Below are positions 16,575 through 27,678 of a stretch of 64,000 nucleotides of DNA, in pieces. This stretch comes from Nocardioides oceani. GTDB lineage: Bacteria; Actinomycetota; Actinomycetes; Propionibacteriales; Nocardioidaceae. Numbering within the stretch: position 1 is the stretch's first letter; each line of letters opens with the position of its first letter. Below the pieces are notes generated by a model. That model made no database searches and was not told the DNA's origin. It saw nothing but the letters and a program-made list of their open reading frames with translations. The translations under genes and the position numbers were made by a program. Location: assembly GCF_030412965.1 (NCBI RefSeq), contig NZ_JAUHJQ010000001.1, positions 646,060 to 710,059 on the forward strand, given 5' to 3'.

Positions 16575-16590
16575 GGTGACGCCGATCACA
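16575..16590 (+). promoter_or_regulatory. Crp/GlxR-type operator upstream of DUF485-actP
   Basis: GGTGA, six bases, TCACA: nine of ten positions of the Crp/GlxR consensus TGTGAN6TCACA. It ends 34 bases before the GTG of the DUF485 gene. Crp/GlxR control of acetate uptake genes is established in Corynebacterium and relatives, and a Crp gene lies 10 kb downstream. The function here is inferred. Confidence 0.6.
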
Positions 16591-16624
16591 CCTGATCGAC
16601 ACCTGCCACGAGAGGGGCCCCTCG

Positions 16625-17014
16625 GTGACCACACCGCCCGACGTGCCGGACCAGGCGAGCCGCCACGATCCGGTCTACGACCAGCTGTCCGCCGCCCCGG
16701 AGTTCCACGAGCTGCGCAAGCGCTACCGGGGCTTCGTCCTGCCCGCCACCGCCGCCTTCCTGGCGTGGTACCTGCTCTACATCCTGATGTCGAACTACGC
16801 CGGCGGCTTCATGGACACCAAGGTCGTCGGCAACGTCAACGTCGCCCTGGTCTTCGGCCTGCTGCAGTTCGCGACGACGTTCGGGCTGGCGTTCCTCTAC
16901 GCCCGCTACTCCGAGGGCAAGCTCGACCCGCTGGCCCGCCAGCTCAACGAGGAGTACGTCGCGCAGCTGGGCACCCACTCGCCGCGCCGCCACCACGAGG
17001 GAGGGGCCAGCTGA
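16625..17014 (+). CDS. DUF485 family membrane protein (symporter partner)
   Basis: 129 residues with two membrane helices (about residues 38-58 and 74-94) after a soluble head containing the DUF485-typical FHELRKRYRGFVLP. Proteins of this family (YjcH in E. coli) are encoded directly before acetate permease ActP and are thought to assist it. The GTG start is preceded by GAGAGGGG. Its TGA overlaps the actP ATG by one base, so the pair is translationally coupled. A Crp/GlxR-type site lies just upstream. Confidence 0.92.
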   Translation: MTTPPDVPDQASRHDPVYDQLSAAPEFHELRKRYRGFVLPATAAFLAWYLLYILMSNYAGGFMDTKVVGNVNVALVFGLLQFATTFGLAFLYARYSEGKLDPLARQLNEEYVAQLGTHSPRRHHEGGAS

Positions 17015-18648
17015 TGGACGACCAGGTGCTCACCACGATCCTGTTCCTGGCCGTCGTCGCGCTGACGGTCGGCATCACGTTCTGGGCCAGCCGGCAGACC
17101 TCCGGCACGGCCGACTTCTACGCCGGCGGTCGGTCCTTCTCGCCGGTCCAGAACGGCCTGGCGATCGGCGGCGACTACATGTCGGCGGCGTCGTTCCTCG
17201 GCATCTCCGGCGCCATCGCGCTCTCGGGCTACGACGGATTCCTCTACTCGATCGGCTTCCTCGTCGCGTGGCTGGTCGCGCTGCTGCTGGTGGCCGAGAT
17301 GCTGCGCAACTCCGGCCGCTACACGATGGCCGACCAGCTGGCCTTCCGGATGCGGCAGCGCCCGGTGCGGATGGCGGCCGCGACCTCCACGGTCGTGGTG
17401 TCGATCTTCTACCTGCTCGCGCAGATGGTCGGCGCGGGCGCCCTCGTGGCCCTGCTGCTCGGCGTCGACGACCAGGCGGTCAAGAACATCGTCATCTTCG
17501 GCGTCGGCGCGCTGATGATCTTCTACGTCACCGTCGGCGGCATGAAGGGCACCACCTGGGTGCAGATCGTCAAGGCGGTCCTGCTGATGACCGGCTCGGC
17601 GCTCATCGTCGTGCTGGTGCTGGCGAAGTTCGACTTCAACCTCTCCGAGCTCCTCGGCGCCGCGGCCAGCAACTCCGGCCAGGGCTCGGCGTTCCTCGAG
17701 CCGGGCCTGAAGTACGGCGCCACCGCGACCAGCAAGATCGACTTCATCAGCCTCGGCATCGCGCTGGTCCTCGGCACCGCCGGCCTGCCGCACATCCTGA
17801 TCCGCTTCTACACCGTCCCGACCTCCCGCGACGCGCGGAAGTCGGTCCTGTGGGCGATCGGGCTGATCGGCGTCTTCTACCTGTTCACCCTGGTGCTCGG
17901 CTTCGGTGCCGCCGCGCTGCTCGACATCCCCGGCCTGCGGAAGTCCGGTGAGCTCGACGCCTCGGGCAACCTGGCCGCACCGCTGCTCGCGGAGTCCGTC
18001 GGCGGCGGCGCCGGCTCGACCGGAGGCGCCATCCTGCTGGCCCTGATCGCGGCGGTGGCGTTCGCGACGATCCTCGCGGTGGTCGCCGGCCTGACCCTGA
18101 CCTCCTCGGCGTCGGTGGCCCACGACATCTACAACTCGGTCATCAAGAAGGGCACCGCGAGCGAGGCCGACGAGATCAAGGTGACCCGCTGGGCGGCCGC
18201 CGGCATCGGCCTGGTCTCGATCCTGCTGGCGATCCCGGCGCAGAGCCTCAACATCGCGTTCCTCGTGGCGCTGGCCTTCGCGGTCGCCGCCTCGGCGAAC
18301 CTGCCGACGATCATCTACAACATGTTCTGGCGCCGCTTCAACACCCGCGGTGCGCTGTGGAGCATCTACGGCGGCCTGATCTCGGCGGTCGGCCTGGTGA
18401 TCTTCTCGCCGGTCGTCTCCGGCAAGGGCGAGGACCCGACCGGCAAGAACCTCTCGCTGCTGCCGACCAGCATCGACATCTCCTGGTTCCCGCTGGAGAA
18501 CCCGGGCATCGTGTCGATCCCGCTGGGCTTCTTCTTCGGCTGGCTCGGCACGGTCACCAGCCGCGAGCCCGCCGCCGAGGACCGCTACACCGAGCTCGAG
18601 GTCCGCGCCCTCACCGGCGCCGGCGCCGAGCAGGCCGTGCAGCACTGA
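17014..18648 (+). CDS. actP: Cation/acetate symporter
   Basis: 544-residue member of the sodium:solute symporter family, ActP type, with about 13 membrane segments. Typical segments are TADFYAGGRSFSPVQNGLAI, GGDYMSAASFLG, GTAGLPHILIRFYTVP and the ATILAVVAGLTLTSSAS helix near the C terminus. It imports acetate and related short carboxylates with Na+ or H+. It follows the DUF485 gene and precedes acetyl-CoA synthetase, so uptake and activation of acetate are adjacent. The ATG was chosen because it overlaps the DUF485 stop and matches family length. Confidence 0.93.
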   Translation: MDDQVLTTILFLAVVALTVGITFWASRQTSGTADFYAGGRSFSPVQNGLAIGGDYMSAASFLGISGAIALSGYDGFLYSIGFLVAWLVALLLVAEMLRNSGRYTMADQLAFRMRQRPVRMAAATSTVVVSIFYLLAQMVGAGALVALLLGVDDQAVKNIVIFGVGALMIFYVTVGGMKGTTWVQIVKAVLLMTGSALIVVLVLAKFDFNLSELLGAAASNSGQGSAFLEPGLKYGATATSKIDFISLGIALVLGTAGLPHILIRFYTVPTSRDARKSVLWAIGLIGVFYLFTLVLGFGAAALLDIPGLRKSGELDASGNLAAPLLAESVGGGAGSTGGAILLALIAAVAFATILAVVAGLTLTSSASVAHDIYNSVIKKGTASEADEIKVTRWAAAGIGLVSILLAIPAQSLNIAFLVALAFAVAASANLPTIIYNMFWRRFNTRGALWSIYGGLISAVGLVIFSPVVSGKGEDPTGKNLSLLPTSIDISWFPLENPGIVSIPLGFFFGWLGTVTSREPAAEDRYTELEVRALTGAGAEQAVQH

Positions 18649-18661
18649 CCCCACCCACCCC

Positions 18662-18711
18662 GGGTCGTGTGCCCCGGGACGCGCTCGCCCGCGTTCCGGG
18701 GCACACGACCC
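18662..18711 (+). terminator. Strong hairpin terminator after actP
   Basis: Inverted repeat with 22-base arms (GGGTCGTGTGCCCCGG on the left, one mismatch) and a six-base loop, followed by CTTCACT. It lies between actP and acs, which point the same way, so acs probably has its own promoter or receives only partial read-through. Confidence 0.8.
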
Positions 18712-18761
18712 TTCACTACTGTGGCGGGGGCCACCCCCGCCGGACGACCAGGAGCTTGACG

Positions 18762-20747
<1,986 letters not shown>

Positions 20748-20770
20748 CCCCCCGCCGTACCCGTTCGAGA

Positions 20771-20836
20771 GGGTAGTCACGGACAGAAACGTCCCTGACT
20801 ACCCCCTCGGAGGACGAAAACGTCCGTGACTATCCC
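20771..20836. terminator. Three-arm hairpin region between convergent acs and esterase genes
   Basis: GGTAGTCACGGAC (20772-20784) can pair with GTCCCTGACTACC just downstream (20791-20803), or with GTCCGTGACTATCC (20822-20835). Two mutually exclusive hairpins therefore share one left arm, each with an A-rich loop. It lies 23 bases after acs and 18 bases beyond the end of the esterase gene, so it probably terminates both directions. Confidence 0.7.
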
Positions 20837-20853
20837 GGCCGTCGACGCGGCGC

Positions 20854-21975
20854 TCACTGCAGCGCGGCGACCACCTTGGGCAGCCCCCACCGCAGCGGGG
20901 CGTCGAACCAGGGCCAGTTGTGCACGCCGCCCTGGCGGATCCAGGCGGAGTACGGCACGCCGGCGCGGGTCAGCGCCTCGAGGAACGTCCGGTGACCGGT
21001 CCACATCAGCTGCTCGGTGTAGCCGGTGTGCAGGGGGTCGGTGGTCTCGCTGACCGTGCTCGACGAGCCGGTGCCCGAGGCGACGAACAGCTCGACGCCC
21101 TTCAGCCTCGGCGCCAGCGCCACGGGGTTGTGGGCGTCCCACTCGGCCCGGTCGAGGACGGGGTTGCCCCACACCCGCAGCAGGTTCGGCGGGCTGATGC
21201 CGATCGCCTTGGCGATCTCGGGCGGGAGGATGTTGCCGACCATCAGGTTGGTGTCGACAGCGCCGGAGAGGGTGAACGCGGCCTGGTAGAGCCCCGGGTG
21301 CCGGGCGGGGTAGGCCATCGCGCCGAGGCCGCCCATCGACGCGCCGACCGCGCCCCGTTTGCCGCTGGTGCGGAACTTGCGGTCGACCCACCGGGTGAGG
21401 ATCTCGGTGTGGAAGGTCTCCCACTGCCAGGAGCCGTCCTTCCAGTCGCTGAACATCCCGGCCTCGTCGCCGATGCCGCCCTCGGGCATCACGAAGATCG
21501 CCTTGAGCGGCCGGGTGACCGCGGTCAGCTCCGTGCCGACGCTCCAGCGGATGTACGGGCTGCGGGCGCCGTTGAACAGGTAGACGACCGGGTAGCGCTT
21601 CTTCTTGTTCTTCTTCGCCTTGTAGCCGACGGGGAAGAGGACGCGCACCATGTTGCTGGTGACCTTCACGTCCGACGGCACGGGCACCCGGAAGTCCCGG
21701 CACCGCGCCGGCGGGCAGGCGCGCGGCCCGTCCACGCCGGGCGACTCGTCCGAGGGCTGGTAGTCGGTCGGCATCGACGGGACCAGCATCAGCTCGAGGT
21801 AGGACCGCCAGGACGACTCCGCGTCGCCGGTGTCGGTCGTCGACTTCTCGACCACGACGTCGTCGCCGGTGTCCGCCTGCGCCGCGGGCCCCCCGGCGGC
21901 GGCCACCAGCGCGAGCACGACGGAGCCGACCAGGGCGGCGAGGGCGCGACGGGGGCGCCGGACGGATGCGTTCAC
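20854..21975 (-). CDS. Secreted alpha/beta-hydrolase, esterase family (antigen 85/EsteraseD-like)
   Basis: 373 residues with a Sec-type signal peptide ([24 protein letters not shown], cleavage near AQA). The mature part has an esterase fold: the nucleophile elbow is [10 protein letters not shown], and a late GGVHNWPWF provides the probable catalytic His. The lysine run KAKKNKKKR precedes the first core strand. This domain family covers S-formylglutathione hydrolases and the mycobacterial antigen 85 mycolyltransferases. Nocardioides is not thought to make mycolic acids, so a general acyl esterase or transferase in the envelope is more likely. GTG start; convergent with acs. Confidence 0.82.
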   Translation of the reverse strand: MNASVRRPRRALAALVGSVVLALVAAAGGPAAQADTGDDVVVEKSTTDTGDAESSWRSYLELMLVPSMPTDYQPSDESPGVDGPRACPPARCRDFRVPVPSDVKVTSNMVRVLFPVGYKAKKNKKKRYPVVYLFNGARSPYIRWSVGTELTAVTRPLKAIFVMPEGGIGDEAGMFSDWKDGSWQWETFHTEILTRWVDRKFRTSGKRGAVGASMGGLGAMAYPARHPGLYQAAFTLSGAVDTNLMVGNILPPEIAKAIGISPPNLLRVWGNPVLDRAEWDAHNPVALAPRLKGVELFVASGTGSSSTVSETTDPLHTGYTEQLMWTGHRTFLEALTRAGVPYSAWIRQGGVHNWPWFDAPLRWGLPKVVAALQ

Positions 21976-22084
21976 ACGGAGGGAACGAGCCGCCCGGGCA
22001 GGAGGTCACGCGTCGGCGGGTAAGGTCGTCACCGGTGTGCCGGGAAGTCTGGTCGGCGTCTCTTCCCCGACCCCTGGAGCACCC

Positions 22085-23410
22085 ATGAGCACCCCGCCCA
22101 CGCCGCCCGCGCCGCAGTCCCCCGGCCAGCGCGACCGCCTCTTCCGCCGCCCCTCGTTGCTGGAGAACACCCGCATCGCCGAGGTGCTCCGCGCGGAGAC
22201 CACCGGCGGCATGCTGCTGATCGTCGGCGCACTGGTGGCGATCGTCTGGGCCAACACGCCGTGGGCCGACCTCTACGAGGCGGCGCGCGACTTCCGGATC
22301 GGCCCGGAGTCGCTCCACCTCGACCTGACGGTCGGCACCTGGGCCGCCGACGGCCTGCTGGCGATCTTCTTCTTCGTCGCCGGCCTGGAGCTCAAGCGCG
22401 AGTTCGTCGCCGGCGACCTGCGCGACCCCCGGCGCGCGGCACTCCCCGTGGCCGCGGCGGTCGGCGGCATGGCCGTCCCCGCCGCCGTGTACGTCGCGTG
22501 GAACGCCGCCTTCGGTGGCGAGCTGTCCGGGTGGGCCATCCCGACGGCGACCGACATCGCGTTCGCGGTGGCGATCCTCGCGGTGATCAGCACCCACCTG
22601 CCCGCGGGGCTCCGCACCTTCCTGCTGACCCTGGCCGTGGTCGACGACCTGCTGGCCATCACGATCATCGCGCTCTTCTACACCGACGAGCTCCACCTGC
22701 CGTACCTCGCGCTCGCCCTCCTCCCGCTCGCGGCGTTCGCCTTCCTCGTCCAGAAGCGGATCCGGTCCGGGTGGCTGCTCGTCCCCCTGGCGCTGCTCAC
22801 CTGGGTGCTGGTGCACGAGTCCGGCGTGCACGCGACGGTCGCGGGCGTGCTGCTCGGCTTCAGCGTGCCCGTGCTGCGCCGCGACGGCGGGGACGGCCCG
22901 GGGATGGCCGAGCACCTCGAGCACGTCGTCCGACCCCTGTCGGCCGGCGTCGCCGTGCCCGTCTTCGCGTTCTTCGCCGCCGGCGTCACGGTCGGCGGTC
23001 TCGACGGGCTGGTCGACGCGCTGGCCGACCCGGTCGCGCTCGGGATCGTGCTCGGCCTCGTCGTGGGCAAGACGGTCGGCATCGCCGGGTCGACCTGGCT
23101 GCTGGCGACCTTCACCCGCGCCGACCTCGACGAGGAGCTGGCCTGGGTCGACGTCATCGGCATGGCGATGCTCGCCGGCATCGGCTTCACCGTCTCCCTG
23201 CTCATCGGCGAGCTCGCCTTCGGGAAGGGCACCCAGGACGACCACGTCAAGGTCGGCGTCCTGGTCGGCTCGCTGGCGGCCACCGTGCTCGCCGCCGTCG
23301 TGCTGCGGGCGCGCAACCGCGTCTACCGCCGGATCTGCGAGGCGGAGGAGCGCGACGACGACGCCGACGGGGTACCGGACGTCTACCAGCAGGACCGCGC
23401 CCAGGACTGA
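22085..23410 (+). CDS. nhaA: Na+/H+ antiporter NhaA
   Basis: 441 residues of the NhaA family, about 12 membrane segments. Typical features are [10 protein letters not shown] after the first helix, [32 protein letters not shown], and the ion-binding Asp pair in [17 protein letters not shown]. It exports Na+ in exchange for protons and helps pH and salt tolerance. I chose the ATG with GGAG upstream; the frame is open for another 85 codons without a better signal. It diverges from the esterase gene. The C-terminal tail is acidic. Confidence 0.93.
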   Translation: MSTPPTPPAPQSPGQRDRLFRRPSLLENTRIAEVLRAETTGGMLLIVGALVAIVWANTPWADLYEAARDFRIGPESLHLDLTVGTWAADGLLAIFFFVAGLELKREFVAGDLRDPRRAALPVAAAVGGMAVPAAVYVAWNAAFGGELSGWAIPTATDIAFAVAILAVISTHLPAGLRTFLLTLAVVDDLLAITIIALFYTDELHLPYLALALLPLAAFAFLVQKRIRSGWLLVPLALLTWVLVHESGVHATVAGVLLGFSVPVLRRDGGDGPGMAEHLEHVVRPLSAGVAVPVFAFFAAGVTVGGLDGLVDALADPVALGIVLGLVVGKTVGIAGSTWLLATFTRADLDEELAWVDVIGMAMLAGIGFTVSLLIGELAFGKGTQDDHVKVGVLVGSLAATVLAAVVLRARNRVYRRICEAEERDDDADGVPDVYQQDRAQD

Positions 23411-23472
23411 TCCCGTGCTCGGAGGGGTTCTGTAGGGTCAGGCCCACATCTCGACGCAAGGGGAACGAACGA

Positions 23473-23883
23473 ATGTCGCATCCGGTCAGGCCGCCGCAGG
23501 AGGGCGACCCCACCATCGGGCGCCTCGTCGCCGACGCGAGCCGCGACATCTCGACGCTGGTCTCCAAGGAGATCCAGCTCGCGAAGTCCGAGCTCAAGGT
23601 CAGCGTCAAGGCCGGCGGGATCGGCGTCGGCCTCTTCGCCGCGGCGGGCTTCGTCGCCGTGCTGGCGATCATCATGCTGTCGGTCGCGATCGCTTACTTC
23701 ATCCACTGGGACGACAAGGGCCTCGAGCTGCACTGGGCGTTCCTGATCGTCTTCGCCTTCTACCTCCTGCTCGCCGGGCTGCTCGGCTTCGTCGGCCTGA
23801 AGAAGGTCAAGCAGGTCCGCGCGCCGGAGAAGGCCATCGAGCAGGGCCGCGAGATCCCGCGCGCGCTCAAGGGCCAGTCCTGA
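23473..23883 (+). CDS. Phage-holin-like family membrane protein (DUF1469-type)
   Basis: 136 residues with a polar N terminus containing TIGRLVADASRDISTLVSKE, typical of the Phage_holin_3_6/DUF1469 family, and two membrane helices (about residues 52-76 and 88-110). Despite the name these chromosomal proteins are not phage lysis genes; the function is unknown. It corresponds by position to Rv3669 (from memory). The ATG follows AAGGGGA, and a TAGGGT -10-like hexamer lies at 23433-23438, so unlike many neighbours it has a normal leader. Confidence 0.82.
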   Translation: MSHPVRPPQEGDPTIGRLVADASRDISTLVSKEIQLAKSELKVSVKAGGIGVGLFAAAGFVAVLAIIMLSVAIAYFIHWDDKGLELHWAFLIVFAFYLLLAGLLGFVGLKKVKQVRAPEKAIEQGREIPRALKGQS

Positions 23884-23940
23884 GCCACTGACCGCCCACC
23901 TCCCGCGGCTGGGCGTCCGCGGGGCTAGGGGCTGGGGCCG

Positions 23941-24023
23941 GTCAACGATCGTTCAATTGCGCGGTTGTGACGGGTGGGAGCGCTTCCACCCCGTCGCAAC
24001 CGTTCAATTGAACGATTGTTGAC
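23941..24023. repeat. Long palindromic repeat, copy B
   Basis: An 83-base near-perfect palindrome. Outer arms GTCAACGATCGTTCAATTG and its complement at 24005-24023 differ at one position, and the inner arms (CGGTTGTGACGGG and CCCGTCGCAACCG) also pair, so almost the whole element folds into one stem around AGCGCT. The centre, TGGGAGCGCTTCCA, is one base from the CebR-type LacI operator. Arms and centre match copy A at 6.64 kb. It lies in the convergent gap between the holin-like gene and marP. The remaining 24024-24159 shows no gene. Confidence 0.78.
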
Positions 24024-24159
24024 GCCACGACCCCGGCGACCCACGACCCCGGCGGCCCAGCACCCCGGTGACCCCGCGGCCACCGGTTCCGCCCCGGGCC
24101 CCGAGGGGAACGCAGGCAGTTGCCGCGACCAGGACCTGCCGGAGACGGAACCGGGAGCC

Positions 24160-25335
24160 TCAGCCGGCACAGTCGCCGGTCGAGACCTCCTCGGTGTTCG
24201 TGACGCCGATGCGCCGGGCGTCGGCGACCTGCTCGGCGGTGAGCGCGTAGCCGGTGTCGTCGTCGGTGACCGAGGCGGCGAACACCACGCCGACGACGTC
24301 ACCGGTCGAGGAGACGATCGGTCCGCCGGAGTTGCCCGGCCGGACCAGGCCGCGCAGCGAGAACACCTCGCGGATGACCGTGCCGTCGCCGTAGATGTTG
24401 GGCGAGCGCAGCCGCTGCTCGGAGCGGATCCGGCCGGCGGTGACGTTGTACGGGCCGTCCTGCGGGTAGCCCAGGATCGCCACGCCGTCCTTGGGCTCCG
24501 CGCCCTCGTCGAACGCCAGCAGGCCGCGGTCGCCGCTGTCGAGCGCGAGCACCGCGACGTCGAGCTCGGGGTTGTAGTAGACGACCGACGCCGGCACCGA
24601 GGAGTCGTCGATCTCCACCTCGGGGTCGGCCACGCCGGCGACGACGTGGGCGTTGGTCATCAGCCGGTCGGGGGCGTAGAGGAACCCGGTCCCCTCGATC
24701 CCGCGGCCGCAGCCGTTGGTGCCGCGGATCTTCAGCACGCTCTCGCGGGCGGCCTCGACGTCGGGGTCGCGCAGCAGCCGCCGCGGGCCGGGGCCGACCT
24801 CGACGATCCGCTCCGGTGCGAACGGCTCGAGGTAGCGGGGGAAGAACGTCGTGCCGACCACGTCGTTGAACGACTCCAGCACGGCGTCGGCCGAGCCGGG
24901 CAGGCCCTGGTCGACCTTCGCGAGCACGCTCGAGCCCCGCACCAGCGGCGTGACCCCCGCGATCGCGGAGCCGGAGATCGCCACGCCGAGGGCCCAGGCC
25001 ACGAGCAGCACCGCCGCCGCGCTGAGCGCCGCGCCCCCGATCGCGTCGAGGGCGCGCACGGGCTGCCAGGTGATCCGGTCGCGGATCCGGGCGCCGGCGT
25101 ACTGCAGCACGGCCTGGCCGAGCGAGGCGGTCAGGATGACGATGAACAGCGCCCCGAGCGAGACCACCAGGGACGGCGCCGCGTCGCCGAGCGCCACCGG
25201 CGCGAGCCACACGCCGGCGAGGCCGCCGAGCAGCAGCCCCGCGGTCGCGAAGGCGCCGGTGACGAACCCCTGCCAGTAGCCCGAGAGCGCGTAGGCGAGG
25301 ACCAGCAGCACGAGCAGCCAGTCGAGCGCGTTCAC
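24160..25335 (-). CDS. marP: Membrane-anchored serine protease, MarP-like
   Basis: 391 residues: an N-terminal CvpA-like domain with four membrane segments (to about residue 135), a linker, then a chymotrypsin/HtrA-type protease domain on the outer side. The catalytic triad is visible as MTNAHVVAG (His), NPELDVAVL (Asp) and RPGNSGGPI (Ser). A Cys in TNGCGRG before the domain and one four residues from the C terminus match the disulfide of mycobacterial MarP (Rv3671c). Role by homology: periplasmic protease for acid and oxidative stress. The GTG start overlaps the NUDIX stop (GTGA), so both are co-translated. Confidence 0.9.
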   Translation of the reverse strand: MNALDWLLVLLVLAYALSGYWQGFVTGAFATAGLLLGGLAGVWLAPVALGDAAPSLVVSLGALFIVILTASLGQAVLQYAGARIRDRITWQPVRALDAIGGAALSAAAVLLVAWALGVAISGSAIAGVTPLVRGSSVLAKVDQGLPGSADAVLESFNDVVGTTFFPRYLEPFAPERIVEVGPGPRRLLRDPDVEAARESVLKIRGTNGCGRGIEGTGFLYAPDRLMTNAHVVAGVADPEVEIDDSSVPASVVYYNPELDVAVLALDSGDRGLLAFDEGAEPKDGVAILGYPQDGPYNVTAGRIRSEQRLRSPNIYGDGTVIREVFSLRGLVRPGNSGGPIVSSTGDVVGVVFAASVTDDDTGYALTAEQVADARRIGVTNTEEVSTGDCAG

Positions 25336-26063
25336 CGCTCGGGCTCCTCGATGTCCAGCATGCCCGCGCGGGCGTTGCGCTGGACGCGGGAGTCGCCGGC
25401 GAGCATGTACGCCGGCAGGTCGCGCACCCGCGAGGCGTCCCACTCCCGGGTCCAGCCGAGGAAGTCGAACAGCCGGGCGATGATCCCGCCGGTGAAGCCC
25501 CACAGGATGACGTCGCGCTTCGGCCCGATCAGGAACCCGGGACTGGTGTAGCCGACCGGGTGGCGCACGGTGACCCGGTTCTCGGGATCGACGAGGTCCG
25601 CGATCGCGGCGTGGTGGATGGCATGCACCTCGGCGCGGCTCACCACCGAGACGTCGGACGGCTCGCGCCACCAGCCCACGACCGGCGTGACGGCGAAGTT
25701 GCTCGGCGGCAGCCACAGCTGGGGCAGGCAGCCGACCACGTCGACCGAGGACGGCACCAGCCCGACCTCCTCCTCGGCCTCGCGCAGCGCCGCCTCGACG
25801 ACCGTCTCCCCCGGATCGATCGACCCACCGGGGAACGACACCTGGCCCGGGTGGCTGCGCATGTCGTGCGCGCGCTCGGTGAGCAGCACCTCACCGCCGC
25901 GCGGACCTTCGCCGAAGAGCATGAGCACCGCACCCTCGCGCGCGTCGGAGTCCTCCGGTGGCACGAACCGGGTCAGGTCGGTCGCCTCGATGCTGGAGAC
26001 CGCCTCGGCGACCGGCTGCATCCAGTCCGGCAGCCCCGGTCGCGCCGGCCCGCCCGCGCTCAC
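25332..26063 (-). CDS. NUDIX hydrolase, CoA pyrophosphatase type
   Basis: 243 residues. The NUDIX box reads as G, five residues, E, seven residues, REAEEEVGL. It is preceded by the CoA-diphosphatase signature ([21 protein letters not shown] region), which points to hydrolysis of CoA or oxidised CoA to 4-phosphopantetheine and 3',5'-ADP. Position corresponds to Rv3672c, between nth and marP. The GTG start overlaps the nth stop and its stop overlaps the marP start. The TlpA-like gene that separates nth from NUDIX in M. tuberculosis (recalled) is absent here. Confidence 0.9.
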   Translation of the reverse strand: MSAGGPARPGLPDWMQPVAEAVSSIEATDLTRFVPPEDSDAREGAVLMLFGEGPRGGEVLLTERAHDMRSHPGQVSFPGGSIDPGETVVEAALREAEEEVGLVPSSVDVVGCLPQLWLPPSNFAVTPVVGWWREPSDVSVVSRAEVHAIHHAAIADLVDPENRVTVRHPVGYTSPGFLIGPKRDVILWGFTGGIIARLFDFLGWTREWDASRVRDLPAYMLAGDSRVQRNARAGMLDIEEPER

Positions 26064-26773
26064 GCCGGGCCCTGGGTCTTGACCAGGGCCGCAGCCGTCT
26101 CCGGGTCGGTCGGGCCCTCGCCGTACGACGGGCACCAGCGCGCGACGGGGCAGGCGCCGCACGCGGGCTTCTTGGCGTGGCAGACGCGGCGACCGTGCCA
26201 GATCAGGTGGTGGCTGAGCATCGTCCAGTCCCGCTTCGGGAAGAGCGCGCCGACGGCGTGCTCGACCTTGACCGGGTCGGTCTCGGCGGACCACTCGAAC
26301 CGGCGCACCAGCCGCCCGAAGTGGGTGTCGACGGTGATCCCGGGGATGTCGAAGGCGTTGCCGAGCACGACGTTCGCGGTCTTGCGGCCGACCCCGGGCA
26401 GCTTGACCAGGTCGTCGAGCCGCGGGGGCACCTCGCCGCCGTGGTCGGCCACGAGGGCGGCGCTGAGCTTGAGCAGCGACTCGGTCTTGGCCCGGAAGAA
26501 GCCCAGCGGCCCAACCAGCTGCTCGAGGTGCGCACGGTCGGCGGCGGCCATGGCCTTGGCGTCGGGGTACGCCGCGAACAGCGCGGGCCGCGCGGCGTTG
26601 ACCCGGCGGTCGGTGGTCTGCGCGCTGAGCACCGTGACCACCAGCAGCTCGAAGGGGTTGGCGAAGTCGAGCTCGCACCGCGCCTCGGGGTAGGTCTCGG
26701 CGAGGACGCGGTCGATCTTGCGGGCGCGGCGGACCAGCGCGGTCGGTGACTCCACGACGGGCTCGGCTGGCAC
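26060..26773 (-). CDS. nth: Endonuclease III
   Basis: 237-residue DNA glycosylase/AP lyase for oxidised pyrimidines. The helix-hairpin-helix [14 protein letters not shown] contains the catalytic Lys, VDTHFGRL the catalytic Asp, and the C-terminal [4Fe-4S] loop has the spacing C-x6-C-x2-C-x5-C ([18 protein letters not shown]). I chose the GTG seven bases after a TACCCT hexamer; an upstream GTG at 26866 would add 31 residues that do not resemble the family. It diverges from crp. The gene leads a coupled operon with NUDIX and marP. Confidence 0.93.
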   Translation of the reverse strand: MPAEPVVESPTALVRRARKIDRVLAETYPEARCELDFANPFELLVVTVLSAQTTDRRVNAARPALFAAYPDAKAMAAADRAHLEQLVGPLGFFRAKTESLLKLSAALVADHGGEVPPRLDDLVKLPGVGRKTANVVLGNAFDIPGITVDTHFGRLVRRFEWSAETDPVKVEHAVGALFPKRDWTMLSHHLIWHGRRVCHAKKPACGACPVARWCPSYGEGPTDPETAAALVKTQGPA

Positions 26774-26780
26774 GGCGCCA

Positions 26781-26786
26781 AGGGTA
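26781..26786 (-). promoter_or_regulatory. -10 hexamer TACCCT of nth (leaderless type)
   Basis: On the minus strand TACCCT is followed by seven bases and the GTG chosen as the nth start. This spacing is the leaderless pattern seen elsewhere in the window and argues against the longer start at 26866. Confidence 0.4.
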
Positions 26787-26851
26787 CGGACCTCCGCCGA
26801 CGACGGGCCGTCCGGACGCGCGACGCGCCGACCGCCCGAGCCGGTGGTGCT

Positions 26852-26867
26852 TGTGAGCAACGGCACT
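26852..26867 (+). promoter_or_regulatory. Possible Crp operator upstream of crp
   Basis: TGTGA, six bases, GCACT: eight of ten positions of TGTGAN6TCACA, ending 58 bases before the crp GTG and just before a TAGGAT hexamer (26871-26876). Overlap of the promoter region suggests autoregulation. It is a weaker match than the site upstream of the acetate transporter. Confidence 0.42.
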
Positions 26868-26925
26868 GAGTAGGATTCCCGCGGACGTGACCCATGCCCG
26901 GTGGGCCCGTCGAGGAGGAGGACCC

Positions 26926-27603
26926 GTGGACAACGACGTACTGCGTCAGGCGCCGCTGTTCAGCGCGCTCGACGACGAGGCGGCCACGGCGCTGCGGGCC
27001 TCGATGTCCGAGAGCCGCCTGCGCCGCGGCGACGTGCTCTTCCACGAGGGGGACTCCGGCGACAAGCTCTACATCGTGCTCGACGGCAAGGTGAAGCTCG
27101 GCCGCACCTCCTCCGACGGTCGTGAGAACCTGCTCGCGATCCTCGGGCCGGGCCAGATGTTCGGCGAGCTCTCGCTCTTCGACCCCGGGCCGCGCTCGGC
27201 GACGGTGACCGCGGTGACCGACGCGTCGTTCGCCTCGCTCTCCCACGAGGACCTCCTGCGGTGGCTCGAGGGCCGCCCGGTCGTCGCCCGCGGGCTGCTC
27301 ACGCAGCTCGCCGGCCGGCTGCGCAAGGCCAACGACGTCGTCGCCGACCTGGTCTTCTCCGACGTCCCGGGCCGCGTCGCCAAGGCGCTGCTCGACCTCG
27401 CCGACCGCTTCGGCCGCACCGCCGACGACGGCGTCCACGTCCACCACGACCTCACCCAGGAGGAGCTGGCCCAGCTGGTCGGCGCCTCCCGCGAGACCGT
27501 GAACAAGGCGCTGGCCGACTTCGCCTCCCGCGGCTGGCTGCGCCTCGAGCCCCGCTCGGTCGTCATCATGGACGTCGAGCGCCTCTCCCGCCGCGCCCGC
27601 TGA
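26926..27603 (+). CDS. crp: Crp/Fnr-family transcriptional regulator (Crp/GlxR type)
   Basis: 225 residues, the size of mycobacterial Crp and corynebacterial GlxR. The cNMP-binding domain includes [17 protein letters not shown], matching the cAMP-binding phosphate cassette. The C-terminal winged helix has [24 protein letters not shown], with the recognition helix around [10 protein letters not shown]. It lacks Fnr cysteines, so it senses a cyclic nucleotide rather than oxygen. The GTG start follows a strong GAGGAGGAGG ribosome-binding site; the in-frame upstream ATG has none. Candidate targets in the window include actP. Confidence 0.94.
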   Translation: MDNDVLRQAPLFSALDDEAATALRASMSESRLRRGDVLFHEGDSGDKLYIVLDGKVKLGRTSSDGRENLLAILGPGQMFGELSLFDPGPRSATVTAVTDASFASLSHEDLLRWLEGRPVVARGLLTQLAGRLRKANDVVADLVFSDVPGRVAKALLDLADRFGRTADDGVHVHHDLTQEELAQLVGASRETVNKALADFASRGWLRLEPRSVVIMDVERLSRRAR

Positions 27604-27678
27604 CCCACCCGTTCCCCGCTCCGCCTGTCGCCGCGCCGCGTTCGTGGCCCCGGCCCGGTGCGGCGCCCGGGCAGGCCG

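Noticed and set aside
23975..23988. TGGGAGCGCTTCCA as a CebR/LacI-type operator
   Set aside because: It is one base from that operator, but it is the centre of a large palindrome between two gene ends, with no promoter or sugar genes nearby; copy A has a poorer match.
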